The notes beneath the pieces were generated by a model. The model was not told where the DNA came from and made no database searches. It saw only the letters and a list, made by a program, of their open reading frames with translations. Positions 1 to 7,823 of a DNA stretch of 38,944 nt are shown here, piece after piece (the stretch's first letter is position 1; each line of letters begins with the position of its first letter). The translations under genes were made by a program, and so were the position numbers. The stretch spans positions 6,054 through 44,997 of the forward strand of contig JAHEDJ010000004.1 of NCBI GenBank assembly GCA_024641325.1, given 5' to 3'. The DNA is from a bacterium. Its GTDB lineage: Bacteria > Actinomycetota > Acidimicrobiia > Spongiisociales > JAHEDJ01.

Positions 1-33
1 CATGGAATCCAGTGTAGCGAACATACGTTCGGC

Positions 34-121
34 GCGAATTGCGAATTGCGAATTGCGAATTGCGAATTGCGAATTGCGAATTGCGAATTGCGAATTGCGA
101 ATTGCGAATTGCGAATTGCGA
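34..121. repeat. Tandem heptamer repeat (GCGAATT), 12 copies
   Basis: Twelve perfect head-to-tail copies of the 7-mer GCGAATT fill 34-117, followed by a partial copy (GCGA) to 121. The array lies just past the 3' end of the dehydratase-like gene. A 7-bp unit is not a multiple of three, so the array is open in three frames on the plus strand and produces artificial repetitive peptides there. Shorter, diverged heptamers of the same kind occur in other gaps of the window (about 8481, 22011, 22051 and 23197), so this looks like the longest member of a dispersed intergenic family. Confidence 0.95.
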
Positions 122-189
122 CCTGTCAATCGTGCCCGGATCTGCTCGCCTTCTTCGAACCGTGTGGCGCGAGATCTGGAGAAGTGTCC

Positions 190-1653
190 TCAGTCATCTA
201 TGCCTGCCAGGCTCCTCGCCAGGGCCTTCTTGCCATCCATGTCTGATTGCCTTCCAATCAGGATCCTCTGGGCCTGCGGTGACCCGGCGCCGTGCATCGA
301 CTCGGTCAGGTAACCCACAGCATTCCGGCCCAGCGTCATGTTCTCGATCAGGCGAAGGATTCGCATGCGGTTCTCGGTGGAGACGTCCTCCCGGCCCTTG
401 AGGTACTTGTCGAGTATCGGGCCGGTTTCGGGGTGTTCGAAGTCGCGCTGGGAAGGCATGGTGACCATCAGTCCACCGGCGAGGTCTTGCGCGAGGCGTC
501 CGATCTCGTAGGGGAAGCGCGTGACGTTGTGTTTGCAGACGTTGGCGAGCAGTCCGTCGTTCTCCCAGTTGCCGGCGTCGGTTTGGAATGATTCGTGCGA
601 GGCGGCGATCCCGCCGCCGTATATGGTCTCGTTGAGATGGTTCATCTCGATGAGCTTGTCTTTGATGTGGGAGGCCTTCTCAACACCGTTGTACTCGGCA
701 GCGAGGGCGGCGGCGCCGATCAGGACATCACCCACGCCGCTCTTGCACACGTAGCTGCGCCGGTGATAGCTGGTGAAGCGTTCGACGAGGGTGGCGGCGA
801 ACTCAAACTCACCATCCATGAAGACATGTTCCCAGGGAACGAAAACATCTTCGAGGATGATCGTCGCCTCCTGCCCGGAGAACCGGGCGTTGCCGGCATC
901 GATCTCGCCGCCGTCGAGAATACGGGTATCACAGGATTGCCGCCCGTAGATGTAGGTGAGTCCCTCCGCTTCGACCGGTACGGCGCAGGTGATCGCGTAG
1001 TCCCGATCGGCTTCGTGGAGGCGAATCGTCGGCATCACGATGAACCAGTGTGAGTTGATTGCTCCGGTCTGATGGGCCTTGGCGCCCCGGATTACGATCC
1101 CATCGTCCCGGCGCTCGGTCACGTGAACGTAGAGATCGGGGTCGATCTGTTCGGAAGGTGCCTTCGACCTGTCACCTTTAGGGTCGGTCATAGCTCCGCC
1201 GATCACGAAGTTCATTCGTTGCATCTCGGCGAGCCACGTCGTGAACCGCTTGTGGTAGTCGGTGCCGTAGGCGGCGTCGATGTCGAAGGTGACCGAGAAA
1301 GTGGAATTGATGGCATCCATACCGACGCAGCGCTGAAAACAGGTGCCGGTGAGTTGGCCGAGCCGTCTCTGCATCTTGTTCTGGGCGACCACATCGTCGG
1401 CGCTCTCGGTGACATGCAGAAAGCGGTTGACCGGGGCATCGATTATCGATGAGTCGGCCGCCGCCAGATCAGGTTGATCGACCGCGAGATCGTATGTGGT
1501 GGCCAGCGCGTTGATCGACGGGCGGATCACCTGGTGGTCGACGGGTTCGGGCACTTTCTCGCCCATCAAGAAGACGGTGAGATTACGGTCACGGAGACTC
1601 TCGATGTAGTCCTCCCCGCTGCGGATCGGTTCACCTTTGGTCCAGCCGGCCAT
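190..1653 (-). CDS. 4-hydroxybutyryl-CoA dehydratase / 4-hydroxyphenylacetate 3-hydroxylase family protein
   Basis: A 487-aa flavoprotein of the AbfD/HpaB superfamily, close to the usual size of about 490 aa. 4-Hydroxybutyryl-CoA dehydratase converts 4-hydroxybutyryl-CoA to crotonyl-CoA with FAD and a [4Fe-4S] cluster. The cluster ligands known from the clostridial enzyme (two Cys in a CxxxC, a His and a Cys) have counterparts here: C105 and C109 in TGTCFQRCVGMD, H297 and C303 in YHRRSYVCKSG. This favours the dehydratase branch over plain hydroxylases. The His-Cys spacing is 6 residues; I recall 7 in the clostridial protein. The start ATG at 1653 has a strong GGAGGAG Shine-Dalgarno. The frame stays open to 2115, but that extension runs antisense to the riboswitch and is low-complexity. 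No other 4-hydroxybutyrate gene is adjacent, so the substrate is uncertain. Confidence 0.85.
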   Translation of the reverse strand: MAGWTKGEPIRSGEDYIESLRDRNLTVFLMGEKVPEPVDHQVIRPSINALATTYDLAVDQPDLAAADSSIIDAPVNRFLHVTESADDVVAQNKMQRRLGQLTGTCFQRCVGMDAINSTFSVTFDIDAAYGTDYHKRFTTWLAEMQRMNFVIGGAMTDPKGDRSKAPSEQIDPDLYVHVTERRDDGIVIRGAKAHQTGAINSHWFIVMPTIRLHEADRDYAITCAVPVEAEGLTYIYGRQSCDTRILDGGEIDAGNARFSGQEATIILEDVFVPWEHVFMDGEFEFAATLVERFTSYHRRSYVCKSGVGDVLIGAAALAAEYNGVEKASHIKDKLIEMNHLNETIYGGGIAASHESFQTDAGNWENDGLLANVCKHNVTRFPYEIGRLAQDLAGGLMVTMPSQRDFEHPETGPILDKYLKGREDVSTENRMRILRLIENMTLGRNAVGYLTESMHGAGSPQAQRILIGRQSDMDGKKALARSLAGIDD

Positions 1654-1754
1654 TGCTCCTCCAATCGATCGACTCACGCTACTACTCGCCGTTCCGGCGT
1701 CGCCGGCTTCCCTCGAATGGGGTGGCTTCAAGTGGTGTGGGCAAGAACGGGATG

Positions 1755-1890
1755 GGTTGAGGTGGCTATGCTCAAAGGGTCCGGCACAAAAATCCGGATG
1801 CCGTCGAGTGCAGCGAAGTGCGGTGAGATTCCGCTGCTGTCCCGCAACTGTGATGCCCCTTCGAGGGACGAGCCAGGACGCCTGACCCGA
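1755..1890 (+). ncRNA. Cobalamin riboswitch (AdoCbl-type, B12 box)
   Basis: The leader of the importer operon holds the hallmark conserved core. There is a GGTGAGATTCC-like P5/L5 segment at about 1822-1832, then GCTGTCCCGCAACTGTGA at 1836-1853 (the B12 box), then GAGCCAGGACGCCTGAC at 1870-1886. These match the consensus order of cobalamin riboswitches. The outer boundaries are approximate. The element precedes a BtuF-like lipoprotein and BtuC/BtuD-like genes, the expected setting, so ligand binding should repress B12 uptake. The expression platform appears to be the hairpins at 1926-1946 and 1960-1978. Confidence 0.93.
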
Positions 1891-1925
1891 TGGCCACGAA
1901 CAAGTCTCGGGTGAAGGCAGCGTTC

Positions 1926-1946
1926 GTGACCTGGCCGCCAGGTCAC
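1926..1946 (+). other. Perfect 9-bp hairpin in riboswitch expression platform
   Basis: GTGACCTGG (1926-1934) and CCAGGTCAC (1938-1946) form a perfect 9-bp stem with a 3-nt loop between the cobalamin riboswitch core and the start of the btuF-like gene. No U-tract follows, so it is not a classical intrinsic terminator. It may be part of the switching architecture. Confidence 0.6.
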
Positions 1947-1959
1947 CTAGGCACCCTTC

Positions 1960-1978
1960 ATCCTCCCGAGTGGAGGAT
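1960..1978 (+). promoter_or_regulatory. Shine-Dalgarno-sequestering hairpin before btuF-like gene
   Basis: ATCCTCC (1960-1966) pairs perfectly with GGAGGAT (1972-1978) across a 5-nt loop. The 3' arm contains the GGAGG ribosome-binding site of the next gene, 5 nt before a TTG codon at 1982. When the hairpin forms, the site is buried, which is the normal output of translational cobalamin riboswitches. Its position supports TTG 1982 as the real start. Confidence 0.7.
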
Positions 1979-1981
1979 GTT

Positions 1982-2986
1982 TTGGATTTCAGGAAGATTG
2001 CCGCCCTCGTCGTGCTGGTGTTTCTTGTCGCCGCGTGCGGCGTATCCGTATCGACCGGCGGGAACGGGGGTGGAGCTCCGGAGACCGTGCTCGAATCCGT
2101 GGAGTCCTCTACCACTTCACAGCCCGCTACTACTCAGACCACTATCGCGGCGGTTGAGGAAGCTTTTCCCGTTACGGTCGCGGCGGGAAACGGCGAGGTG
2201 ACAATCGAGTCGCGTCCGCAGGCGATAATCTCGCTCTCACCGACGGCAACGGAGATGCTTTTCGCGGTCGGCGCTGGGAGTCAGGTTGTCGCCGTCGATG
2301 AGTATTCGACATATCCGGCAGATGCCCCCATCACCGACCTCTCCGGCTGGATTCCCAACATCGAAGCAATCATTTCGTACGGGCCGGATCTCGTGGTCGT
2401 CTCCAACGACATCGATGACATCGTCGCGAATCTTGAAACACTCCGCATACAGGTGTTGGTGATGCCGGCCGTCTCCACCATCGAAGGAACGTTCGAGCAA
2501 ATGGAACAACTCGGTGCTGCCGTCGGTCGATTGGCCGAGGCCACCCGTGCGACCGGAGAGCTGCGTCACGAGTTGGATTCTCTCCTCTCGTCACTCGAGA
2601 ATGTCGGCGCAACGCTCACCTACTACCACGAACTCGACCCAAATTTCTTCTCGGTAACCTCGTCGACCTTCATCGGCGGCGTCTACCACGAACTCGGGCT
2701 CGTGAATATCGCCGATCCGGCAGATATCGACGGATTCGGCTACCCGCAGCTTTCGGTCGAGTTCATCGTTGACGCAGATCCGGATCTCATCTTTGTCACG
2801 GACTGCTGTGGCGAGTCGATCGACACCATCTCGGCCCGACCCGGGTGGGGGAGCATCTCGGCGGTCCAGACGGGATCGATAATCGTCGTCGATGATGACA
2901 TTGCCTCGCGGTGGGGTCCGCGCACGATCGAGTATTTGGAGGCCGTCGCCGATGCGATTGCCACCCTGGCTGTGGCAGGCGGATGA
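1982..2986 (+). CDS. btuF: Cobalamin-type ABC transporter substrate-binding lipoprotein (BtuF-like)
   Basis: A 334-aa exported lipoprotein of the Peripla_BP_2 (BtuF/FhuD) family that captures the ligand outside the membrane and delivers it to the permease. The N-terminus is a short charged segment, a hydrophobic run and the lipobox LVAAC, with the lipidated Cys at residue 19. A Ser/Thr-rich linker follows, then the typical ISLSPTATEMLFAVGAG and GYGPDLVVVS-type segments. I chose TTG 1982 because GGAGG sits 5 nt upstream inside the riboswitch hairpin; a GTG at 1970 is in frame but has no ribosome-binding site. The gene overlaps btuC by 4 nt (ATGA). The riboswitch makes cobalamin or a corrinoid precursor the likely ligand rather than heme or siderophore. 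Confidence 0.88.
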   Translation: MDFRKIAALVVLVFLVAACGVSVSTGGNGGGAPETVLESVESSTTSQPATTQTTIAAVEEAFPVTVAAGNGEVTIESRPQAIISLSPTATEMLFAVGAGSQVVAVDEYSTYPADAPITDLSGWIPNIEAIISYGPDLVVVSNDIDDIVANLETLRIQVLVMPAVSTIEGTFEQMEQLGAAVGRLAEATRATGELRHELDSLLSSLENVGATLTYYHELDPNFFSVTSSTFIGGVYHELGLVNIADPADIDGFGYPQLSVEFIVDADPDLIFVTDCCGESIDTISARPGWGSISAVQTGSIIVVDDDIASRWGPRTIEYLEAVADAIATLAVAGG

Positions 2987-4047
2987 GCTCGACACTCATC
3001 GTTGGTCCGGACCTTCCGAGGGCTACCCGGCCGACTTGGGGCCAGGTAACAGCGGGGTTCATCGCGCTCCTGGGGGCCGGCATCGCCGGTCTACTGATAG
3101 GGCCGGCAGATATTCCGGCGAGCGAACTGCTGCGCGCTCTCGCCGATTCACTGCCGTTCGTGGATGTTTCCCAGGAGTTGACCGAGACTCAGCTAGACAT
3201 TCTGTGGGAACTGAGACTCCCGCGAGTGGCCCTGGGGGCGATCGTCGGGGCGACGCTGGCCATCTCCGGGGCTGCCTATCAGGGCGTGTTCCGTAATCCG
3301 CTTGCAGACCCGTATCTCCTCGGTGTTGCAGCAGGGGCCGGATTCGGAGCCACACTGGCCTTCGTCTTCGCTCCCGGCGCGGCGGTCGGGCCTATCGAGT
3401 TAGTTCCACTTGCTGCATTCGGTGGAGCACTGGTCGGAGTCGGCCTGACCTACGGTGTGGGCCGCACTCTGGGTGATCGGAGCAACGCCGCGCTCATTCT
3501 GGCGGGAGTGGCGGTCGCATCGTTCCTGACTGCGGTGCAGACTTTCATTCAACAACGAAACACCGACACCTTGCGAGAGGTGTATTCGTGGATCCTCGGA
3601 TCGATCGGCACGCTCGGGTGGCATGAGGTCTTGCTGTCCTTGCCATACGCCGGCATCGCGACGATCGTCATTTTCCTTCACCGGAGGCTGCTCGATGTCC
3701 TGGCAGTAGGGGAAGAGGAGTCGAGAGGCCTGGGTATCTCGACGGGTCGTGTGCGTGCCGCAGTCGTGATCGCCGCCAGCCTCGGAACCGCAGCCGCAGT
3801 GGCGGTGTCAGGCTTGATCGGGTTCGTGGGGATCATCGTCCCGCACACGGTGCGCTTGCTTACGGGTTGGAGTTACCGGGTGATCATCCCGCTCTCGGCG
3901 CTGTTCGGCGGAGCGTTCCTAGTGGCGGCCGACCTCGTGGCTCGCACGGTGATGTCCCCGGCCGAACTGCCGATCGGTGTGGTGACCGCATTCCTGGGTG
4001 CACCGTTCTTCGCCGTTGTGATGCGCTCGGCGCGGAGGATGCGATGA
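2983..4047 (+). CDS. btuC: Cobalamin-type ABC transporter permease (BtuC/FecCD family)
   Basis: A 354-aa polytopic membrane protein of the FecCD family, which forms the homodimeric channel of B12, heme and siderophore importers. Visible family landmarks are LRLPRVALGAIVGATLAISGAAYQGVFRNPLADPYLLG split over about residues 75-115, the segment ESRGLGISTGRVRA, and GLIGFVGIIVPHTVRLL near the cytoplasmic coupling region. Length and hydrophobic pattern (about 10 segments) are normal. The ATG at 2983 overlaps the btuF stop and the gene's own stop overlaps the btuD start, so the three are translationally coupled. An upstream extension of the frame to 2911 lies inside btuF and is discarded. Specificity for cobalamin is inferred from the riboswitch. 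Confidence 0.92.
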   Translation: MSSTLIVGPDLPRATRPTWGQVTAGFIALLGAGIAGLLIGPADIPASELLRALADSLPFVDVSQELTETQLDILWELRLPRVALGAIVGATLAISGAAYQGVFRNPLADPYLLGVAAGAGFGATLAFVFAPGAAVGPIELVPLAAFGGALVGVGLTYGVGRTLGDRSNAALILAGVAVASFLTAVQTFIQQRNTDTLREVYSWILGSIGTLGWHEVLLSLPYAGIATIVIFLHRRLLDVLAVGEEESRGLGISTGRVRAAVVIAASLGTAAAVAVSGLIGFVGIIVPHTVRLLTGWSYRVIIPLSALFGGAFLVAADLVARTVMSPAELPIGVVTAFLGAPFFAVVMRSARRMR

Positions 4048-4823
4048 CGGCCCTATCGATCAGCGGCCTTCGAGCCCGCTATAACGGCACCGAGGTGCTG
4101 AAGGGCATTGACATCGAAGTCGAGCGTGGCGGCTGGCTGGGCCTGGTCGGGCCTAACGGATCCGGAAAGACGACCCTGCTGCGCGCGGTGGTTGGAACGG
4201 TAGAGGCCGGGGGCGAGGTCGCGCTCGACGGTCATGATGTTCGGCAGATGAGCTCTGCCGAGCGGTCCCGTTCGATCGCAGTGGTTGCGCAGCGTCCCAA
4301 TCTTCCTTCTGATATGACGGTCTTCGATTACGTGCTGCTCGGGCGCACGCCGCACATCTCATATTTCGGCGTCGAGGGGAGGGCCGACCTGCAGGTAGTG
4401 GTGGACGTATTGGAACGGTTGGAGCTTGGTGCGCTTTCGTTCCGGACGCTCGGATCTCTGTCGGGTGGGGAGGCTCAGCAGTCGGCTCTCGCCAGGGCGC
4501 TGGCGCAGCGGGCACCGATTCTTCTGCTCGACGAGCCTACGAGCGCACTCGACGTCGGGCATCAGCAGCAGGTTCTGGAACTGGTCGACGAGTTGCGTAG
4601 GGAGCAGTCGCTCACCGTCGTCAGCGCGTTGCACGATCTCACTCTGGCTGCGCAATTCTGTGATGGCCTTGTCATGCTGGGCGGCGGGGTCGTGCATGCG
4701 GCAGGTGCTCCCCGGGACGTGTTGACCGCGGAGAACATCCGCAACCTCTACGGTGCCTCGGTTCGAATCATCGAACTGGGCGAGGGAGAAGTGGCGGTGG
4801 TTCCTCACCGCGCCGGCCGCTAG
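4044..4823 (+). CDS. btuD: Cobalamin-type ABC transporter ATP-binding protein (BtuD-like)
   Basis: A 259-aa ATPase that powers the importer. Walker A GPNGSGKT is at residues 36-43. The Q-loop region (AVVAQRPN), the signature LSGGEAQ, Walker B with ILLLDEPTSALD, and the switch histidine in SALHDLTLA all follow in the right order. The ATG at 4044 overlaps the btuC stop by 4 nt (ATGA). The C-terminal tail after the H-loop ends with a short segment typical of FecE/BtuD subfamily proteins. It is the last gene of the riboswitch-controlled operon, and the next gene is convergent. Confidence 0.92.
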   Translation: MTALSISGLRARYNGTEVLKGIDIEVERGGWLGLVGPNGSGKTTLLRAVVGTVEAGGEVALDGHDVRQMSSAERSRSIAVVAQRPNLPSDMTVFDYVLLGRTPHISYFGVEGRADLQVVVDVLERLELGALSFRTLGSLSGGEAQQSALARALAQRAPILLLDEPTSALDVGHQQQVLELVDELRREQSLTVVSALHDLTLAAQFCDGLVMLGGGVVHAAGAPRDVLTAENIRNLYGASVRIIELGEGEVAVVPHRAGR

Positions 4824-4831
4824 AACGGACA

Positions 4832-4876
4832 AAGCGAGCCGAACGCGCCACTGGTTGCCGGCGTCCGGCTCCGCTT
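4832..4876. terminator. Possible hairpin between convergent genes
   Basis: AAGCGAGCCG (4832-4841) can pair with CGGCTCCGCTT (4866-4876) with one bulged base, across a 24-nt loop. It lies in the 87-bp gap between btuD and the convergent GRAM-like gene. No U-tract is present, so this is a weak candidate for a bidirectional terminator. Confidence 0.35.
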
Positions 4877-4910
4877 GCTTCGTGCTGAATGGCCGTGATC
4901 AGACCATCGC

Positions 4911-5294
4911 TCAGGAAGGGATTACCGACTCGATGGCCTCGACGATCTTCTTGACCGACAACATGCCGTAGTCGAAGACGAACTCTTCGCCTCCTTGCAT
5001 GGTCACTACCGCCTGTTTCAGCAATCCCTTCTTGGTCGCTTTGACACCTGTGATCTCGCTCACGGGCAACTCGACCCGGGCCTCGTCGTCGTTGGAGTAG
5101 CGGTACACGGAATGTCCGCCGGCTGCAGCAAAAGACCCAACGTCGAGAAAGATCGCCTTCACGATCGTCTTGTTGCTCGACTCATACAAAGAGACGAAAA
5201 CGATCTTCTCGTCCGTGAGTTTGAGCTTGCCGGTGTAGCGACCGCCTTCGTCCGGAAGGTAGTTGACTACCCAGTTGCCGAGTTCCTGCGCCAT
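4911..5294 (-). CDS. GRAM/PH-like domain protein of unknown function
   Basis: A 127-aa soluble protein with no signal peptide. Its pattern is that of a small GRAM or bacterial-PH fold: a beta strand GRYTGKLKLTDEKIVFVSLY, a middle strand LPVSEITGVKATKKG, then a strand-turn GGEEFVFDYG and a C-terminal amphipathic helix (VKKIVEAIESVI). Such domains bind lipids or proteins, but nothing here fixes a partner. It is monocistronic, convergent with btuD and divergent from the MBL-fold gene. The ATG at 5294 is the first in-frame start; the ribosome-binding site is weak. The fold call is by pattern only. Confidence 0.7.
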   Translation of the reverse strand: MAQELGNWVVNYLPDEGGRYTGKLKLTDEKIVFVSLYESSNKTIVKAIFLDVGSFAAAGGHSVYRYSNDDEARVELPVSEITGVKATKKGLLKQAVVTMQGGEEFVFDYGMLSVKKIVEAIESVIPS

Positions 5295-5517
5295 TCCGCT
5301 GTCTTTCGTTCGACGTCGGTTTCACCCTACGCGCTCAATATAGGCCGCGTCATGATTCGGATACGGCATGAATCGGATGGACTCCTACTTGATAGACGAT
5401 CCACGTCCGGTGGCGCTTCGGGAGGCGCCGGCCGCCTGCGCTCGTGTCGCTGGATGACTCGCGACCGGGGAGCACCCGTCGCGTTCAAGCCGGCCACCAC
5501 CCACCTCGCTCGATCTG

Positions 5518-5523
5518 TATCCT
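5518..5523 (+). promoter_or_regulatory. Candidate -10 box (TATCCT) for a leaderless MBL-fold transcript
   Basis: TATCCT lies 7 nt before the ATG at 5531 and there is no Shine-Dalgarno between them. That spacing places the transcription start at or near the A of the start codon, a leaderless arrangement common in actinobacteria. I see no convincing -35 box. Confidence 0.45.
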
Positions 5524-5530
5524 GGTGTTC

Positions 5531-6253
5531 ATGAAGCAGGTCGCGACCAACACCTTCGTACTCGGGACCGGAGGTCACAACTTCTACATTCTCCGTGACG
5601 GAGATGAAGCGACCGTCGTCGACGCCGGCTGCTCACGAGAATGGCGGAAGCTCGTCAAGGGCCTCGAGTCGATTGGCTTGTCCCTCGAGTCGGTGGCGGG
5701 GATCGTGGCCACTCACTCCCATGCCGACCACCTCGGGTTTGGCAAGGAAGCGACAAGAAACGGACTGGCGGTGTCGGTGCACGCCGCGGAGGAAACCCGT
5801 GCCCTTGGAACCTACACCGGCCGCTTTGCGGTAACCACCTCTGAGATCCCCATGTTCAATCGGCATGCCTTGAAGACTTTCCTGCCGATGATCCTCGCAG
5901 GTGTCATGAAGATGGAGCATCTCGACAAGGTGGACACGTTCCAGGATGGCGATCGCCTTGACCTGCCCGGCCACCCTGTCGCCGTGCATACGCCGGGTCA
6001 TACCGAAGGACACGCGATGTTCCATTGCCCCGAGCGTGGGCTGCTGTTCACAGGGGACGGTCTCATTACGATGGATCTCATCGGTCCGGGCAGGGGACCA
6101 CAGCTGATCGAGGAGCGCTTCAACCTCGATCATGAGCTGGCCGGGTCGTCACTCGACCGCATCGTTGGTTTGGAGGCCGAGTTGTTACTTCCGGGACATG
6201 GGGATCCGTGGGCCGGAAGCCCGGCCGAGGCCGTGGAGTTGGCTCGCGCGTAG
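5531..6253 (+). CDS. MBL-fold metallo-hydrolase
   Basis: A 240-aa metallo-beta-lactamase-fold hydrolase. The di-metal motif THSHADHLG gives H62, H64, D66 and H67. Further ligands follow in HTPGHTEGH (about residue 158), the Asp of FTGDGL and the His of LLPGHGDPW near the C-terminus. All ligands of a binuclear glyoxalase II-like site are therefore present. The family includes glyoxalase II, persulfide dioxygenase and quinolone-type hydrolases; the sequence does not decide among them. The start ATG at 5531 follows a -10-like TATCCT at 7 nt. No genes are co-transcribed; the MFS gene downstream is convergent, 50 bp away. Confidence 0.9.
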   Translation: MKQVATNTFVLGTGGHNFYILRDGDEATVVDAGCSREWRKLVKGLESIGLSLESVAGIVATHSHADHLGFGKEATRNGLAVSVHAAEETRALGTYTGRFAVTTSEIPMFNRHALKTFLPMILAGVMKMEHLDKVDTFQDGDRLDLPGHPVAVHTPGHTEGHAMFHCPERGLLFTGDGLITMDLIGPGRGPQLIEERFNLDHELAGSSLDRIVGLEAELLLPGHGDPWAGSPAEAVELARA

Positions 6254-6303
6254 CCGCCGCTTCGGTGCGCTCTACTCGCTTGTGGATCGCGCGACCCGGT
6301 TGG

Positions 6304-7755
6304 CTAACGGCTCTTCGCCCTTCGGGCTGGAGCGAGATGACTTCGTAGACGAAGCACCGCCGGTAAACCCGCCGCAACCACACAAGCTCCCACCAGTGCC
6401 GTGAGGCCGAAACCGTCGGCGATTCCCTGTGCGGCGACTCCGGTGATGTCAATCGACTCGCCTGCGAGGAGTTGCCGCACGATCTCCAGATCGGGAACGA
6501 CCCGGGAAACTGCCAACAGGATCAGCGATCCGCCGAGTGCGGCTCCGATCGTGAAGCCCTGTGCCCTGGCCACTTGGTGAGCCGCGGATGCCCTTCCCAG
6601 CTGATCATCCGGCGTGGCCGTCCGTAGAAGAGTTAGGCCCGAGTTGGTCGAGATCCCGACCCCCGTGCCGGCCACATAGAGGCATCCAAATACGAAGGCG
6701 GACGGCAAACCGAATGTCACGGCCACCCACATGAGCATCAGCGCCGGCACGGTTAGACCGAAGCCGCTGACGGTCAGAGTGGATTCAGGCATCCGCCGTG
6801 TGAGTCGGCCGGAGATGTTGGCGCCGGTCGTCCACCCGAGCGTAAAGAACAGGACGGACCAGGCGGTCAGGGCAGAGCCTGCTCCCAGAGCACCCCTGAC
6901 GTACAGCGGCACGTATGTCTCGGCAGCGATTGCGCCCGCCACCATGAGGCCGAGACCGACGGCCAGTCCGGCATATGGTTGCCGGATCAGATGCTCCAGC
7001 CAGACAATCGGAGCTTCATGACTGCGGGCATGCCGGACGTACAGCCAAGCTCCGATCATGACGACGGTCATCCAGCCCAACGACGTCCAGTCGAGTTGAT
7101 CGACCGCCATCGCCAGGCTGATTGTGACCGTTCCGACGAGTGCGGCCCCTCGCCAGTCCACCCGCCTGTCGCGTCGACCAGCAGGGCCGGGCAGAACTTG
7201 CCAACCGGCGATCAGGGCCGCCAGCCCGAGCGGCAGGTTGACGAGGAATATCCAGCGCCAGTCCAGCACAGTCAGCATCAGAGCAGCGATGGCTGGAGCA
7301 GCAACGCCCATCACCCCCCAGACGGTGGCGTTGGCCGCAAATGCTCTCCCGACGAGGTGATGCGGATAGACGAGCCCGACGGCCGCGATACCCACGGCGG
7401 AGATCATCCCTCCTCCCGCGCCCTGGACTATCCGAGAAACGATCATGAAGGGCATCGAGGGAGCCAGGGCCGCCGCCAGGCTGGCTCCTACGAAGATCGC
7501 AACGGCCCACCGGAACATCGTTCTGGTCCCGACACCGTCGACGAGGGGCCCTGAAATCGCGGTGGCGATCCCTGAAGTCAGAAGGAACCCGGTGATCGTC
7601 CAGGGGAGGAGTGAGACTCCGCCCAGATCGGCGGCCAGTTCAGGCAGCGCAGCTGCAACGGCCAAGCCCTCGAATGCCACCAGCGCCACCGTCGTGAAGA
7701 TGGCAATCGAGGCAGGGAGGAGTTGTCTGGAGAGGACACCTGATGGTTCGGGCAC
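6304..7755 (-). CDS. MFS transporter, DHA2-like drug/H+ antiporter family
   Basis: A 483-aa (from GTG 7755) integral membrane protein with up to about 14 hydrophobic segments. MFS landmarks include the first loop motif GPLVDGVGTRTMFRWA (motif A-like), SRIVQGAGGGMISAVG (motif C-like), and DWRWIFLVNLPLGLAALIAG, which is characteristic of the DHA2 group (EmrB/QacA relatives). These proteins usually export drugs or small organic anions by proton antiport; the substrate here cannot be read from sequence. The frame is open to 7899, but that extension runs into the flavodoxin gene and is hydrophilic, so I start at GTG 7755, although no good ribosome-binding site is visible. It may be co-transcribed with the flavodoxin-domain gene upstream (68-bp gap). 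Confidence 0.85.
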   Translation of the reverse strand: MPEPSGVLSRQLLPASIAIFTTVALVAFEGLAVAAALPELAADLGGVSLLPWTITGFLLTSGIATAISGPLVDGVGTRTMFRWAVAIFVGASLAAALAPSMPFMIVSRIVQGAGGGMISAVGIAAVGLVYPHHLVGRAFAANATVWGVMGVAAPAIAALMLTVLDWRWIFLVNLPLGLAALIAGWQVLPGPAGRRDRRVDWRGAALVGTVTISLAMAVDQLDWTSLGWMTVVMIGAWLYVRHARSHEAPIVWLEHLIRQPYAGLAVGLGLMVAGAIAAETYVPLYVRGALGAGSALTAWSVLFFTLGWTTGANISGRLTRRMPESTLTVSGFGLTVPALMLMWVAVTFGLPSAFVFGCLYVAGTGVGISTNSGLTLLRTATPDDQLGRASAAHQVARAQGFTIGAALGGSLILLAVSRVVPDLEIVRQLLAGESIDITGVAAQGIADGFGLTALVGACVVAAGLPAVLRLRSHLAPARRAKSR

Positions 7756-7823
7756 CAGTAGAGGATAGGGCGCACCCGGGTACCTCAGTTCTGATAATGC
7801 GGACCCTGCGAGACGGCGAAACG

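Noticed and set aside
34-121. CRISPR array
   Set aside because: The repeats are 7 bp and adjoining, with no spacers; no cas gene is present.
2-401. Three plus-strand frames with repeated CELRIAN peptide
   Set aside because: They are translations of the GCGAATT heptamer array in three frames, and the rest is antisense to the dehydratase-like gene.
1654-2115. 154-codon N-terminal extension of the dehydratase-like gene
   Set aside because: It is antisense to the cobalamin riboswitch and btuF start, is low-complexity, and the ATG at 1653 has a strong Shine-Dalgarno and matches family length.
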